Positions 1-7,481 of a stretch of DNA of 18,312 bases are shown in pieces. The stretch is from Candidatus Cloacimonadota bacterium. GTDB lineage: Bacteria > Cloacimonadota > Cloacimonadia > Cloacimonadales > Cloacimonadaceae. Position 1 is the stretch's first letter. Each line of letters starts with the position of its first letter. The translations under genes and the position numbers were made by a program. Where the stretch lies: the NCBI GenBank assembly GCA_016875595.1, contig VGPI01000011.1:1-18312 (forward strand), written 5' to 3'. Under the pieces are notes generated by a model. The model saw nothing but the letters and a program-made list of their open reading frames with translations. It was not told the origin of the DNA and ran no database searches.

Positions 1-60
1 GCAATTGAACCAAGCAGGTGAGAAGGAACGAAAAGCGGAGGAGGAAAACGGGGCGGAGCG

Positions 61-546
61 TTACGAAACGATCGGAGGAATAGCTATCTGCCGGACGGCT
101 TCATAGAGGATGATGGAAACGGCATTAGAGAGATTGATGGAGCGGATCGCAGGAGTCATCGGGATGGATATGGTTTGAGCGGGATACTGCTGTAAAAGGG
201 GTTCCGGCAGACCCCTGGATTCGGGACCGAAGACCAATACATCCCCTGGCTGATAGCGGACGGAAGTGTAGTTCCGATCCGACTTGGTGGTGCAGAGGAA
301 GATCCGCTGGACCGGATAGGCTTGATAGATCTCTGCCAGATCGTGGTGGAGGTGCAGGGTGAGTTTGTCCCAATAATCGAGACCGGCACGCTTGAGCATC
401 CTGTCATTGATGATGAAGCGCAGGGGTTTGATCAGGTGTAGTTCCGCACCACAGCCCACACAAAGCCGGCCGATATTACCGGTGTTGGCTGGAATCTCAG
501 GTTGGTAAAGAACGATGTGTAGAGGGATGGGATCGAGTAAAACCAT
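61..546 (-). CDS. trmL: tRNA (cytidine/uridine(34)-2'-O)-methyltransferase, TrmL family
   Basis: SPOUT-class methyltransferase expected to 2'-O-methylate the wobble base of certain tRNAs (tRNA-Leu in the E. coli enzyme) using S-adenosylmethionine. From the chosen ATG it is 161 residues, normal for TrmL. Visible family motifs are NTGNIGR (residues 21-27), FGPESRGLP (106-114) and IPM followed by RSINLSNAV (128-143), which make up the trefoil-knot cofactor and dimer site. The frame stays open 20 codons upstream, but the ATG at 546 puts the conserved HIVLYQPEIPANTG segment at the usual N-terminus, and a GGGAG lies 12 bases before it. The start sits inside the 3' end of the upstream binding-protein gene (50-bp overlap), so the two are probably translated from one message. 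Family assignment is firm; the exact tRNA substrate is inferred. Confidence 0.93.
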   Translation of the reverse strand: MVLLDPIPLHIVLYQPEIPANTGNIGRLCVGCGAELHLIKPLRFIINDRMLKRAGLDYWDKLTLHLHHDLAEIYQAYPVQRIFLCTTKSDRNYTSVRYQPGDVLVFGPESRGLPEPLLQQYPAQTISIPMTPAIRSINLSNAVSIILYEAVRQIAIPPIVS

Positions 547-1597
547 AGGAGAACAAGTGCTCCCAAAACAATAACCAGCCCTCCATCCCCTCCCGTACCG
601 CATCATTTGACAAGCGGTCGTTCAATACATAGGTGGAGAAAGGAATCGAGGCATATTTAGCCGGCATGATGGTGGTGTCATTAACCGGGAAAAGTCCCAG
701 TTTGTAGATTGTATGCAACTGAGTGACGGGATCAATCAGGTGCTCAATAAACTTGGCGGATAGTTCGGGCTGAGGCGAAAGATGATGAATAGCGGAATAC
801 TCCACATACTGATAGGAACCTTCTTTGAAGCGGGAGGCTTTGACATTGGACCGGGCGGGATCGGTCTCCGAGAGCCAGATCTCCGTGCCGGAAAAGCCGA
901 TCATCAGTCCCGCCTCGCCTTTTTGCAGCATGCTTAACCCCTCGTTCCAGGATTTTACATTCCCGCGGATATTCTTGCGTAAACTGCTCCACAACTGACG
1001 GTAGCCATCCTCGCCAAAAAGCGCCAGTGACCACAGTAGATGCGTCCTGCCGACACCTGAGACCGCCGGATCGAGACAGATCAGTTGATTCATGAACCGG
1101 GAATCCTGAAGTTCGCCAAATGACTCTGGAGGATCATTGATCACGCGTTGGTTGTAAAGCAGGGCGACATTGGCGCGGGCATAAGGAATCAGGAATGGCT
1201 CCGCTTCATTTCTGATCCTGCGCTCGATCCTGCTCAGAGATATATCATGATCCGACCGGAAGTAAGCACTCAGATCGGTTGATAGGGAAAAGGCATTGTC
1301 CAAGCCCAGCACGACATCGAGAGAATCCTCGGCGGAGACCTTTTCCAAAGCTGCGAGGAGCTCAGCGGTGGTCGGGAAAGAGATCACTTCGACCGCACAG
1401 CGGTTTTGTCTCTCAAACTCAGAAATTACGGCACTATTGAATCCCGATTGCTGATGCCAGTCCAAGGCGTAGATCCGGATCTTGTGAACAGGCGTGATCT
1501 CAGCTTCAGGAAGCTGATCCTTGCCGGAGGGACAGGCAGTGATCCCGAACAGCACTATGATAATCAGGAGAATGCTGACGGACAGAGGCGTACGCAT
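497..1597 (-). CDS. Thiamine-type ABC transporter substrate-binding lipoprotein
   Basis: Probable solute-binding lipoprotein of 366 residues. A hydrophobic signal segment (about residues 5-21) ends in a lipobox ITAC with the lipidated Cys at 22. The mature part resembles ThiB/TbpA: an opening strand then a WHQQSGF-like segment, DVVLGLDNAF about 90 residues in, an IPYARANVALLYN segment and a DPAVSGVGRTHLLW segment, at the positions where ThiB proteins have VVLGLDN, IPYDYG and DPRTSTPGLGLLLW. Thiamine or a related cation is therefore the best guess, but an Fe3+ or other class-1 ligand cannot be excluded. The start at 1597 was chosen over one 12 codons upstream because it gives a normal signal peptide; it lies 4 bp after the permease stop, with no clear Shine-Dalgarno, suggesting coupling. 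No ThiP or ThiQ partner is in the window. Confidence 0.8.
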   Translation of the reverse strand: MRTPLSVSILLIIIVLFGITACPSGKDQLPEAEITPVHKIRIYALDWHQQSGFNSAVISEFERQNRCAVEVISFPTTAELLAALEKVSAEDSLDVVLGLDNAFSLSTDLSAYFRSDHDISLSRIERRIRNEAEPFLIPYARANVALLYNQRVINDPPESFGELQDSRFMNQLICLDPAVSGVGRTHLLWSLALFGEDGYRQLWSSLRKNIRGNVKSWNEGLSMLQKGEAGLMIGFSGTEIWLSETDPARSNVKASRFKEGSYQYVEYSAIHHLSPQPELSAKFIEHLIDPVTQLHTIYKLGLFPVNDTTIMPAKYASIPFSTYVLNDRLSNDAVREGMEGWLLFWEHLFSYGFTRSHPSTHRSLPT

Positions 1598-1601
1598 CGG
1601 A

Positions 1602-2351
1602 TCAAAAGGTGTTGAAGAGCAACGCGGCGACAATGAAATCCGAGATCAGGATCAATATGGAAGCATAGACCACGGTTTGCATGGTCGATCTGCCGACGCC
1701 CTCTGCGCCTCCGGTGGTACGGTCTCCCATAAAGCAGCCAATGGTAGTGATGAAAAAGCCGAAAACCAGCGATTTGATCACTCCGCCCCAGAGATCGGTC
1801 GGCATAAAGTAGCTTTTCATGCCATTAAAGAAAGTATGTTGGTGGATGCCATAGCGAAGCCAGGAAAAATACCAGGCGGAACCGATCCCCATGATCATGG
1901 CAAAGATAGTCAGCAAGGGAATTACGATCAAGCCGGCAATGATGCGGGGTAAAAAAACGAAGTTCTTGGGATCGATATTGAGTACATTGAGCGCATCCAG
2001 TTGTTCGCTTACCCGCATAGTACCGATCTCCGCCGTGATCGCTGCTCCGATCTTACCGGTCAGGACCAGAGCCGTTAAAACCGGTGCCAGTTCGATCATG
2101 GTTGACTTGCCGACCAGGACGCCGATCAGTTGCACGGGTATATATCCCTTGGTCTGGTACACGGCTTGCAGCGCAGTGACCAATCCGGTAAAAGCGGCGG
2201 TCAGTGCGATCAAAGGCAGGGAATCGATCCCCATCTTTTTACATTGGATTACGATCTCAAAGCGGCGTTTGATCAAATAGCGGATGCGGGCGAAGACCTT
2301 GGAAATGAAAAGGATGTATTCACCGATAACGGCGAAGAAATTAAAACTCAT
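1602..2351 (-). CDS. MlaE family lipid ABC transporter permease
   Basis: Inner-membrane permease of the MlaE/YrbE family (249 residues from the ATG at 2351), which in characterised systems moves phospholipids or other lipids between inner and outer membrane with an MlaF ATPase and an MlaD MCE protein. The family core is clear: ALTAAFTGLVTALQ, PVLTALVLTGKIGAAITAEIGTM and SEQLDALNVLNIDP, then hydrophobic helices and a GFFITTIGCFMG segment near the C-terminus; about five or six membrane segments are visible. The frame is open 48 codons further upstream, but that part is the dnaB 3' end read in another frame and looks non-membrane. The gene overlaps the dnaB stop by 11 bp. No MlaF or MlaD gene is adjacent; the next gene is a thiamine-type binding protein. 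Confidence 0.92.
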   Translation of the reverse strand: MSFNFFAVIGEYILFISKVFARIRYLIKRRFEIVIQCKKMGIDSLPLIALTAAFTGLVTALQAVYQTKGYIPVQLIGVLVGKSTMIELAPVLTALVLTGKIGAAITAEIGTMRVSEQLDALNVLNIDPKNFVFLPRIIAGLIVIPLLTIFAMIMGIGSAWYFSWLRYGIHQHTFFNGMKSYFMPTDLWGGVIKSLVFGFFITTIGCFMGDRTTGGAEGVGRSTMQTVVYASILILISDFIVAALLFNTF

Positions 2352-3720
2352 GCGAGGTGTCGATCGACCGGAATTGGGTATATTCCTTGGCAAAACCGAG
2401 TTCAATGAACCCGGTCTGGCCATGACGGTTCTTACCGATGATGATCTCTGCAATTCCGGGTGTTTGGGTCTTCTCGGGATTGTAATACTCATCACGGTAA
2501 ATAAACATGACTAAATCGGCATCCTGCTCGATGGCACCGGATTCTCTCAGGTCAGCCAGGCGGGGACGCTTGTCTTCCCGGTTTTCCAGCATGCGGTTCA
2601 ATTGGGAAAGTGCGATCACCGGCAGATGCAGGTCTTTTGCCATGATCTTGAGAGCCCGGGAGATCTCGGAGATCTCCTGCTGTCGGTTGTCACGTGGTTT
2701 GGTTGAAGTCATAAGCTGTATATAATCGATGATGACCAGATCCAAACCACCCAGTTCGGCCTGCAGACGCCGGGTCTTGGCTCTGATCTCCAGTGGACTG
2801 TTGGTACCGCTGTCATCGATGTAAATGTGCTTACTGCTCAAGGCATCGGCTGCCTGCTGGATCCGGGTCAATCTCTCCTCGTTCATACCAAAGCCCTTCA
2901 GCATGCTGTCCACGCTAACCTCGGCAGCGGTGCTGAAAAGGCGCAGAATCAATTCCTCGGCGCTCATTTCCATGGTAAACACCGCCACTTTTTTGTTCAG
3001 GTTGACAGCGGCGTAGGATGCCATATTCAAGGCGAATGCGGATTTCCCCATCGCCGGACGGGCGGCAATAATTACAAACTGACCAGCCCGAAAGCCACCG
3101 GTCATCTTGTCCAGATCGCCAAACCCGCTGGACACGCCAACCATGGGTATCCGGGTTGAAGCAACCTTGTCGATCATATTCACGACTTCCGGAGTAAGCT
3201 CGCCAATCCGTTGGAAACCCTGATGTTTGGGGATCTCGGCAATGGCAAAAATGGATTGCTCAGCTTCGTCAACGATAGTCCTGACCGGCTTATTGGCGGA
3301 ATAGCAGGTCTCGATGATCTGGTTGCAGGTCAGGATCATCTGCCTGAGCAGCGCTTGATCCCAGACAATGTTGAAGTGATAGTCAAAATTGGCGCTGGAG
3401 ACGACGAAATCGACCAGTTCGTTGATATAAGGGACGCCACCGACCTTCTCGAGCAGGTTGTTGCGCTGGAGCCGGTTGATTAGGGTGAGCGCATCGATCT
3501 CGATGTTATCGCTGAAAAGCTCCTGCATCGTTCTGAAGATCAGCTTGTTTGCCTTGCGGTAAAAGAAATCCTCCCGGAGCTTATCGAGTCCCTTGGAAAC
3601 GACCTCGGAGTCGATCAGCATTGCCGAGAGCAGAGCGGCTTCGGCATTGATATCAGCCGGTAAACTCCGCTCGGAGATCTGGGTTTTTTCAGCAATGGGA
3701 GTATCTTTAGTTTTTGCCAT
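2341..3720 (-). CDS. dnaB: Replicative DNA helicase DnaB
   Basis: Hexameric 5'-3' helicase that unwinds the replication fork and recruits primase. It has 459 residues, the usual length. The N-terminal helical domain (about 20-125, starting ADINAEAALLSAML) is joined by a linker to a RecA-like motor domain (about 190-455). Walker A is ARPAMGKS (220-227), Walker B LVIIDYIQLM (328-337), and the PVIALSQLNR and RPRLADLRESGAIEQDAD motifs follow. No intein is present. The ATG at 3720 has GAGGG four bases upstream, and the gene overlaps the coaD stop by 14 bp. It sits in a tight coaD-dnaB-mlaE cluster, which suggests co-transcription rather than functional linkage. Confidence 0.98.
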   Translation of the reverse strand: MAKTKDTPIAEKTQISERSLPADINAEAALLSAMLIDSEVVSKGLDKLREDFFYRKANKLIFRTMQELFSDNIEIDALTLINRLQRNNLLEKVGGVPYINELVDFVVSSANFDYHFNIVWDQALLRQMILTCNQIIETCYSANKPVRTIVDEAEQSIFAIAEIPKHQGFQRIGELTPEVVNMIDKVASTRIPMVGVSSGFGDLDKMTGGFRAGQFVIIAARPAMGKSAFALNMASYAAVNLNKKVAVFTMEMSAEELILRLFSTAAEVSVDSMLKGFGMNEERLTRIQQAADALSSKHIYIDDSGTNSPLEIRAKTRRLQAELGGLDLVIIDYIQLMTSTKPRDNRQQEISEISRALKIMAKDLHLPVIALSQLNRMLENREDKRPRLADLRESGAIEQDADLVMFIYRDEYYNPEKTQTPGIAEIIIGKNRHGQTGFIELGFAKEYTQFRSIDTSHEF

Positions 3721-4201
3721 GATCCCTCAGCTTCGCCTGGAGGGCTTGCGCCACCGGAAACGGGACATATTCGTCCAGATTGCCTCCCAGCATAGCCAGT
3801 TGCTTGATCATCGACGAGGACATATACATAAACTGGAGATTGGGCACCATGAACATCGTTTCGATGGATGGCTCCAGCTTTTTGTTGGTCAACGCCAGAG
3901 AAAGCTCATATTCAAAGTCGCTCATGGCACGCATCCCACGGATCATGATGCAACAATTCAAGCTGCGGGCAAAATCCACGACCAGACCATGAAAGGTCAT
4001 CACTTCGACGTTGGGCAGATGAGAAGTGACCTGCTGGCAAAGATGCTTGCGTTCATCAAGTTCAAACATCATCGCTTTACCGGTAAAATCAGCCACAGCA
4101 AGATAGACCATGTCAAAGAGATGAGACGCCTTTTCCACAATGTTCAGATGACCCAGCGTGATCGGATCGAAGGTGCCGGGATAGATCGCTTTGCGGTTCA
4201 C
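3707..4201 (-). CDS. coaD: Phosphopantetheine adenylyltransferase
   Basis: Catalyses the fourth step of CoA synthesis: 4'-phosphopantetheine + ATP to dephospho-CoA + PPi, in the cytosol. The protein is 164 residues, typical for CoaD. The nucleotidyltransferase signature YPGTFDPITLGH (residues 7-18) includes the TxGH form of the HxGH motif. IRGMRAMSDFEYE and YMSSSMIKQL, then GGNLDEYVP, are the usual substrate-binding segments. Translation starts at a GTG that overlaps the upstream pepP stop in a GTGA tetranucleotide, with no strong Shine-Dalgarno, consistent with translational coupling. With panD and panC about 6 kb upstream on the same strand, three CoA-pathway genes lie in this window. Confidence 0.97.
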   Translation of the reverse strand: MNRKAIYPGTFDPITLGHLNIVEKASHLFDMVYLAVADFTGKAMMFELDERKHLCQQVTSHLPNVEVMTFHGLVVDFARSLNCCIMIRGMRAMSDFEYELSLALTNKKLEPSIETMFMVPNLQFMYMSSSMIKQLAMLGGNLDEYVPFPVAQALQAKLRDHGKN

Positions 4202-5430
4202 TGGGAAAGTGCCTGCAGCCGGATGGCTTCGAGTTCTGAGATCGTCTTGGGGATTTTGGCGGAAAGGACACGATGGCCTTCTGCCGTAACCAGTACGTCA
4301 TCTTCGATCCGGACTCCGAGCTGCTCTTCCGGGATATAGATGCCTGGTTCCACCGTAATGACATTACCTTCCTCCAGTATCGCCTCCCTACCTCCCAGAT
4401 CATGGGTATCCATCCCCAGAAAATGACCGACGCTGTGCATATAATACTTGGACAGTTCGTCCTTGTCCTTGATCAAGCCGATCTCCGTCAATCCGGCAGC
4501 CAGCAATTCTCTGGTTCTCTCATTCAGTTGCGCCATCGTAACGCCTGGCGCGATCATGGCGATGATCTGCCGCTGGACATCCAGGACGATAGTATAGATC
4601 TCCCTCTGGCGAGGCGAAAATCTCCCTGAAATGGGGAAACACCGGGTGATATCTGCGCTGTAGTTATTGTAGGAAGCGCCCACATCCAGAAGCACCAGGT
4701 GATCAGGGGATACGGGGCAGTTGTTTTTCTCGTAGTGGAGGGTTGCGGCATTGATCCCCGCGGCAACGATTGGTGCAAATCCCCATCGCATTACGCCGCT
4801 GCGCTGCATCCGATAGAAGATCGTGGCTTCCAATTCATATTCCATCATACCGGCTTGGGCATTGTGCATGACATCCAGTATTCCATCACCGGTGATATCG
4901 ATCGCGGTCTGCAATTGTTCGATCTCCCAATCGGTTTTGATCTTGCGCAAGGGTGCCACCAGGTTGTTGATCTCCTCGATCTCGATATGGGGATAGCGGT
5001 TACGAACGGGCTCAAGCATGAACATCGGATAGCTGGGAGGTCTGTTCAAAGTGACATTACCCAGATTGGAATACAGCTTCCGGGCTAATGTGCAGATGCC
5101 CGTCAGAATATTGTACAATTCATCCAGGTAATGGATCCGCTGGATACCGCTGATTTGCCTGGCTTCCTCAATTCCCAGCTTCTCACCTTCCCAGACGATG
5201 CGTTCCGGATCACTGCGTTCGATGAAGAGCATATCGTTACATTTGCCGGCATGCTTCTCGCAAACATAGATCAGATTTGGATGGTTGAGTCCGGTGAAAT
5301 AGAGGAAGGTATTATCCTGGTGAAACTTCTCAAGTTTGGCGTCCAGCTTGGCAAAGAGGATTACATTCTCGCCATCGGCAAGCAGTTCTTTGAGCTTATC
5401 CCTGCGCGGGACGGTCATTTGTGGCGTCAT
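4198..5430 (-). CDS. pepP: Xaa-Pro aminopeptidase, M24 family (PepP-like)
   Basis: Dinuclear-metal aminopeptidase that removes an N-terminal residue preceding proline. It has 410 residues. An N-terminal creatinase/AMP_N-like domain (about 5-140) precedes the pita-bread catalytic domain (about 165-400). All five metal ligands are identifiable: D249 in LLDVGASY, D260 in SADITRCF, H336 in HSVGHFLG, E361 in VEPGIY and E376 in RIEDDVLVT. H232 in LHYEKN matches the substrate-binding His. The ATG at 5430 has GGAG five bases upstream; a second ATG at 5418 is possible. The gene overlaps coaD by 4 bp and is separated by 72 bp, with an inverted repeat, from the upstream lipoprotein gene. The exact symbol is by family resemblance. 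Confidence 0.93.
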   Translation of the reverse strand: MTPQMTVPRRDKLKELLADGENVILFAKLDAKLEKFHQDNTFLYFTGLNHPNLIYVCEKHAGKCNDMLFIERSDPERIVWEGEKLGIEEARQISGIQRIHYLDELYNILTGICTLARKLYSNLGNVTLNRPPSYPMFMLEPVRNRYPHIEIEEINNLVAPLRKIKTDWEIEQLQTAIDITGDGILDVMHNAQAGMMEYELEATIFYRMQRSGVMRWGFAPIVAAGINAATLHYEKNNCPVSPDHLVLLDVGASYNNYSADITRCFPISGRFSPRQREIYTIVLDVQRQIIAMIAPGVTMAQLNERTRELLAAGLTEIGLIKDKDELSKYYMHSVGHFLGMDTHDLGGREAILEEGNVITVEPGIYIPEEQLGVRIEDDVLVTAEGHRVLSAKIPKTISELEAIRLQALSQ

Positions 5431-5452
5431 ATTCGCTCCGGAAAGAAAGAGA

Positions 5453-5491
5453 GCAGGATCCCGTAACCACGGAAGTAGATCAGGATCCTGC
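5453..5491 (-). terminator. Inverted repeat with GGATCC-containing arms, possible terminator or attenuator
   Basis: Arms at 5453-5461 and 5483-5491 are perfect 9-bp complements (GCAGGATCC / GGATCCTGC) with a 21-base loop. On the minus strand the second arm is followed by a pyrimidine tract (5441-5452, T/C mixed). It lies between the lipoprotein stop and the pepP start, so it may end or attenuate the upstream transcript. The tract is not a pure T run and the loop is long, so this is a weak terminator call; each arm also holds its own GGATCC palindrome. Confidence 0.3.
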
Positions 5492-5502
5492 CGAATTCAG
5501 GG

Positions 5503-6111
5503 TTACTTCTGTTCGATCCGATATTCGTGATCTATTGCATACGATGTTATCTTTGTATCTGTTCTCTGCCATTCTCTTCCGTAACTGAAAGATATGTTTA
5601 TAGTAGTATCAAGAGGCACATTCCGGTTCATCAGATAGAAGTCATCGCCATTGGAATCCACCACCTTGATATCCCAATTACCCTCAGCTACAGTCCATAA
5701 AACACTGCCCGCAGGAGCAATGGTTCCGGTCAGTTGGTTGTTGCCCCAGACCGATGAAGTAACCGGTGAAATATAGACCTGGGTTACAGTCAGACTGGTC
5801 TGATTGGTGATCCGGATCGCTCCACCATCGGCGACAATATCAAAATTGGTCATCATACCCATATTAACAGAGGTATTGATACTACCGGAGAAGAGGTGAT
5901 TCCCGTTATAGTTGATCCGGACAGTGCGATCGGAACTGTAACTGCGTGACCAGTTATTGAAAGATTCCAGAAAAATATCCGGACCAAGATCAACCGAGAA
6001 CCAGGCGAGCGCGGTTGTCCGGTTGCGGATGCGAAGTGTGCCATCCTCAAAGCAGGATGTTAAGATCAGCAGAATTGATATGCTCAGGATGATCAATATT
6101 AAGCGTTTCAT
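5503..6111 (-). CDS. Lipoprotein of unknown function
   Basis: Protein of 202 residues that I do not recognise by name. A classic lipoprotein signal is visible: positively charged start, hydrophobic run, and a lipobox LTSC with Cys at residue 20; the +2 residue is Phe, not Asp, so export to the outer membrane is plausible. The mature part is rich in beta-strand-like, Asn/Thr/Ser segments. A segment about residues 102-158 (ITNQTSLTVTQVYIS, VWGNNQLTG, IAPAGS, GNWDIKVVDSNGDDFY) resembles a beta-sandwich repeat I have seen in secreted FCB-group proteins, but I cannot name it. The ATG lies 12 bp after the clpX stop with GAGGG upstream, so it is probably co-transcribed with clpX. Function and any link to proteolysis are unknown. 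Confidence 0.85.
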   Translation of the reverse strand: MKRLILIILSISILLILTSCFEDGTLRIRNRTTALAWFSVDLGPDIFLESFNNWSRSYSSDRTVRINYNGNHLFSGSINTSVNMGMMTNFDIVADGGAIRITNQTSLTVTQVYISPVTSSVWGNNQLTGTIAPAGSVLWTVAEGNWDIKVVDSNGDDFYLMNRNVPLDTTINISFSYGREWQRTDTKITSYAIDHEYRIEQK

Positions 6112-6123
6112 CTTGTTTCCCTC

Positions 6124-7398
6124 TTATATGTTTTGTGCTTTTTTGTTCCTGGATTCGGTGTTTTCCATTGATTTAACGATCTTTGACATGGGGTCAATCT
6201 TGTGATAAACAGGTTTTTCGCATCCCGTGACCACCCCGGAAGTGATCAGACATGATTCAATCTCCGGCTGATCGGGGATCTCATACATGATACTGAGCAT
6301 GAAACGCTCCATAAGAGAACGTAATCCACGAGCACCGGTCTTTTGTTTGAGTGCCAGATGGGCAATCTCTCTGAGTGCGCTTTGCTCAAACTCCAGTTTC
6401 ACGCCGTCCAGTTCAAAGTACTTCTGATATTGCTTGCACAGTGCATTCTTCGGTGTTTGCAGGATCTCCATCAACGCTTCCTCGGTCAGTTCATGCAAAG
6501 TACAGATCACTGGCAAGCGTCCGATCAGTTCAGGGATCAAGCCATACTTGAGCAGATCATGCGAATTCACCTCCTCATAGATATGAGAATCATCCTTACG
6601 GTCACCCAGTTTCACATCAAAACCGATCGCTTTCTGATCCACCCGTTCATGGATGATCTTATCCAGACCAACAAAGGCGCCACCGGCGATAAAGAGGATA
6701 TTGGTCGTATCCATTTCGATAAAGTCCTGCTGTGGATGCTTACGGCCACCCTTGGGCGGTACATTTACCTTGGTGCCTTCGAGGATCTTGAGTAGTGCCT
6801 GCTGGACACCTTCACCCGAGACGTCGCGGGTGATGGATGGGGTCTCTGATTTGCGGGAGATCTTGTCGATCTCATCAATATAGACGATCCCACGTTCCGC
6901 TTTTGCCACATCATACTCGGCATTCTGGAGCAAGCGAACCAGGATGTTTTCCACGTCCTCACCGACGTATCCTGCCTCGGTCAAAGTGGTGGCATCGCTG
7001 ATGGCAAAAGGAACTTTGAGAAATCGGGCAAGCGTCTGAGCGATGAGAGTCTTACCCGATCCGGTGGGTCCCATCATCAGGATATTGCTCTTCTCCAGAT
7101 CGACCTCATCATTGGGTGATTGCTTGAAGATGCGTTTGTAATGGTTGTAAACGGCTACCGATATGGTCTGCTTGGCACGTTCCTGACCAATCACATACTG
7201 ATCGAGATATGATTTTATCTGGCTGGGCAGGGGCAGGTCAAACTCCTGCGATGCTGCCGAGATCTGGCTGGGCACCACGATGGCGTGACACATCTGGATA
7301 CAACTGTCACAGATATTGCCGGCAATTCCTCTGATCAGGGTTTGCACTTCCAGTTCCGATCTGCCGCAAAAGGAACAGCTGCGTGAGCTTTTATCCAA
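6124..7398 (-). CDS. clpX: ATP-dependent Clp protease ATP-binding subunit ClpX
   Basis: AAA+ unfoldase that recognises tagged substrates and feeds them into ClpP. It has 424 residues, the usual length. The N-terminal zinc-binding domain has C8-x2-C11 and C30-x2-C33. The AAA+ module shows Walker A GPTGSGKT (110-117), the GYVG pore loop (143-146), Walker B IVYIDEID (171-178) and the sensor-2 region GARGLRSLMERFML. The start is a TTG: it has an excellent AAGGGAGGA five bases upstream and places the zinc finger at the normal distance, while no suitable ATG exists. It is 83 bp downstream of clpP, and a TTGACA box in that gap suggests it can also be transcribed separately. Confidence 0.98.
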   Translation of the reverse strand: MDKSSRSCSFCGRSELEVQTLIRGIAGNICDSCIQMCHAIVVPSQISAASQEFDLPLPSQIKSYLDQYVIGQERAKQTISVAVYNHYKRIFKQSPNDEVDLEKSNILMMGPTGSGKTLIAQTLARFLKVPFAISDATTLTEAGYVGEDVENILVRLLQNAEYDVAKAERGIVYIDEIDKISRKSETPSITRDVSGEGVQQALLKILEGTKVNVPPKGGRKHPQQDFIEMDTTNILFIAGGAFVGLDKIIHERVDQKAIGFDVKLGDRKDDSHIYEEVNSHDLLKYGLIPELIGRLPVICTLHELTEEALMEILQTPKNALCKQYQKYFELDGVKLEFEQSALREIAHLALKQKTGARGLRSLMERFMLSIMYEIPDQPEIESCLITSGVVTGCEKPVYHKIDPMSKIVKSMENTESRNKKAQNI

Positions 7399-7403
7399 GA
7401 TCT

Positions 7404-7412
7404 TCCTCCCTT
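7404..7412 (-). promoter_or_regulatory. Shine-Dalgarno deciding the clpX TTG start
   Basis: On the minus strand AAGGGAGGA precedes the TTG codon at 7398 by five bases, a near-ideal ribosome binding site. It fixes the otherwise doubtful TTG as the clpX start. Confidence 0.85.
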
Positions 7413-7451
7413 GGTATTTGGTAAGGCGTCTGGATGGACACCAGTATGGGT

Positions 7452-7480
7452 ATGAAATCCTCTTTCGGGAGTTTTGTCAA
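7452..7480 (-). promoter_or_regulatory. Candidate clpX promoter
   Basis: In the clpP-clpX gap the minus strand carries a perfect TTGACA (7480-7475) and, 17 bases on, TTTCAT (7457-7452), a 4/6 match to TATAAT. Transcription would start near 7445, giving a leader of roughly 45 bases. The -35 box is convincing and the -10 box is weak. Confidence 0.35.
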
Positions 7481-7481
7481 G

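Noticed and set aside
1..60. Purine-rich stretch with AGGAGG-like sequence at the left edge
   Set aside because: It is too short to assign; no start codon or stem-loop could be supported and the neighbouring gene lies outside the window.
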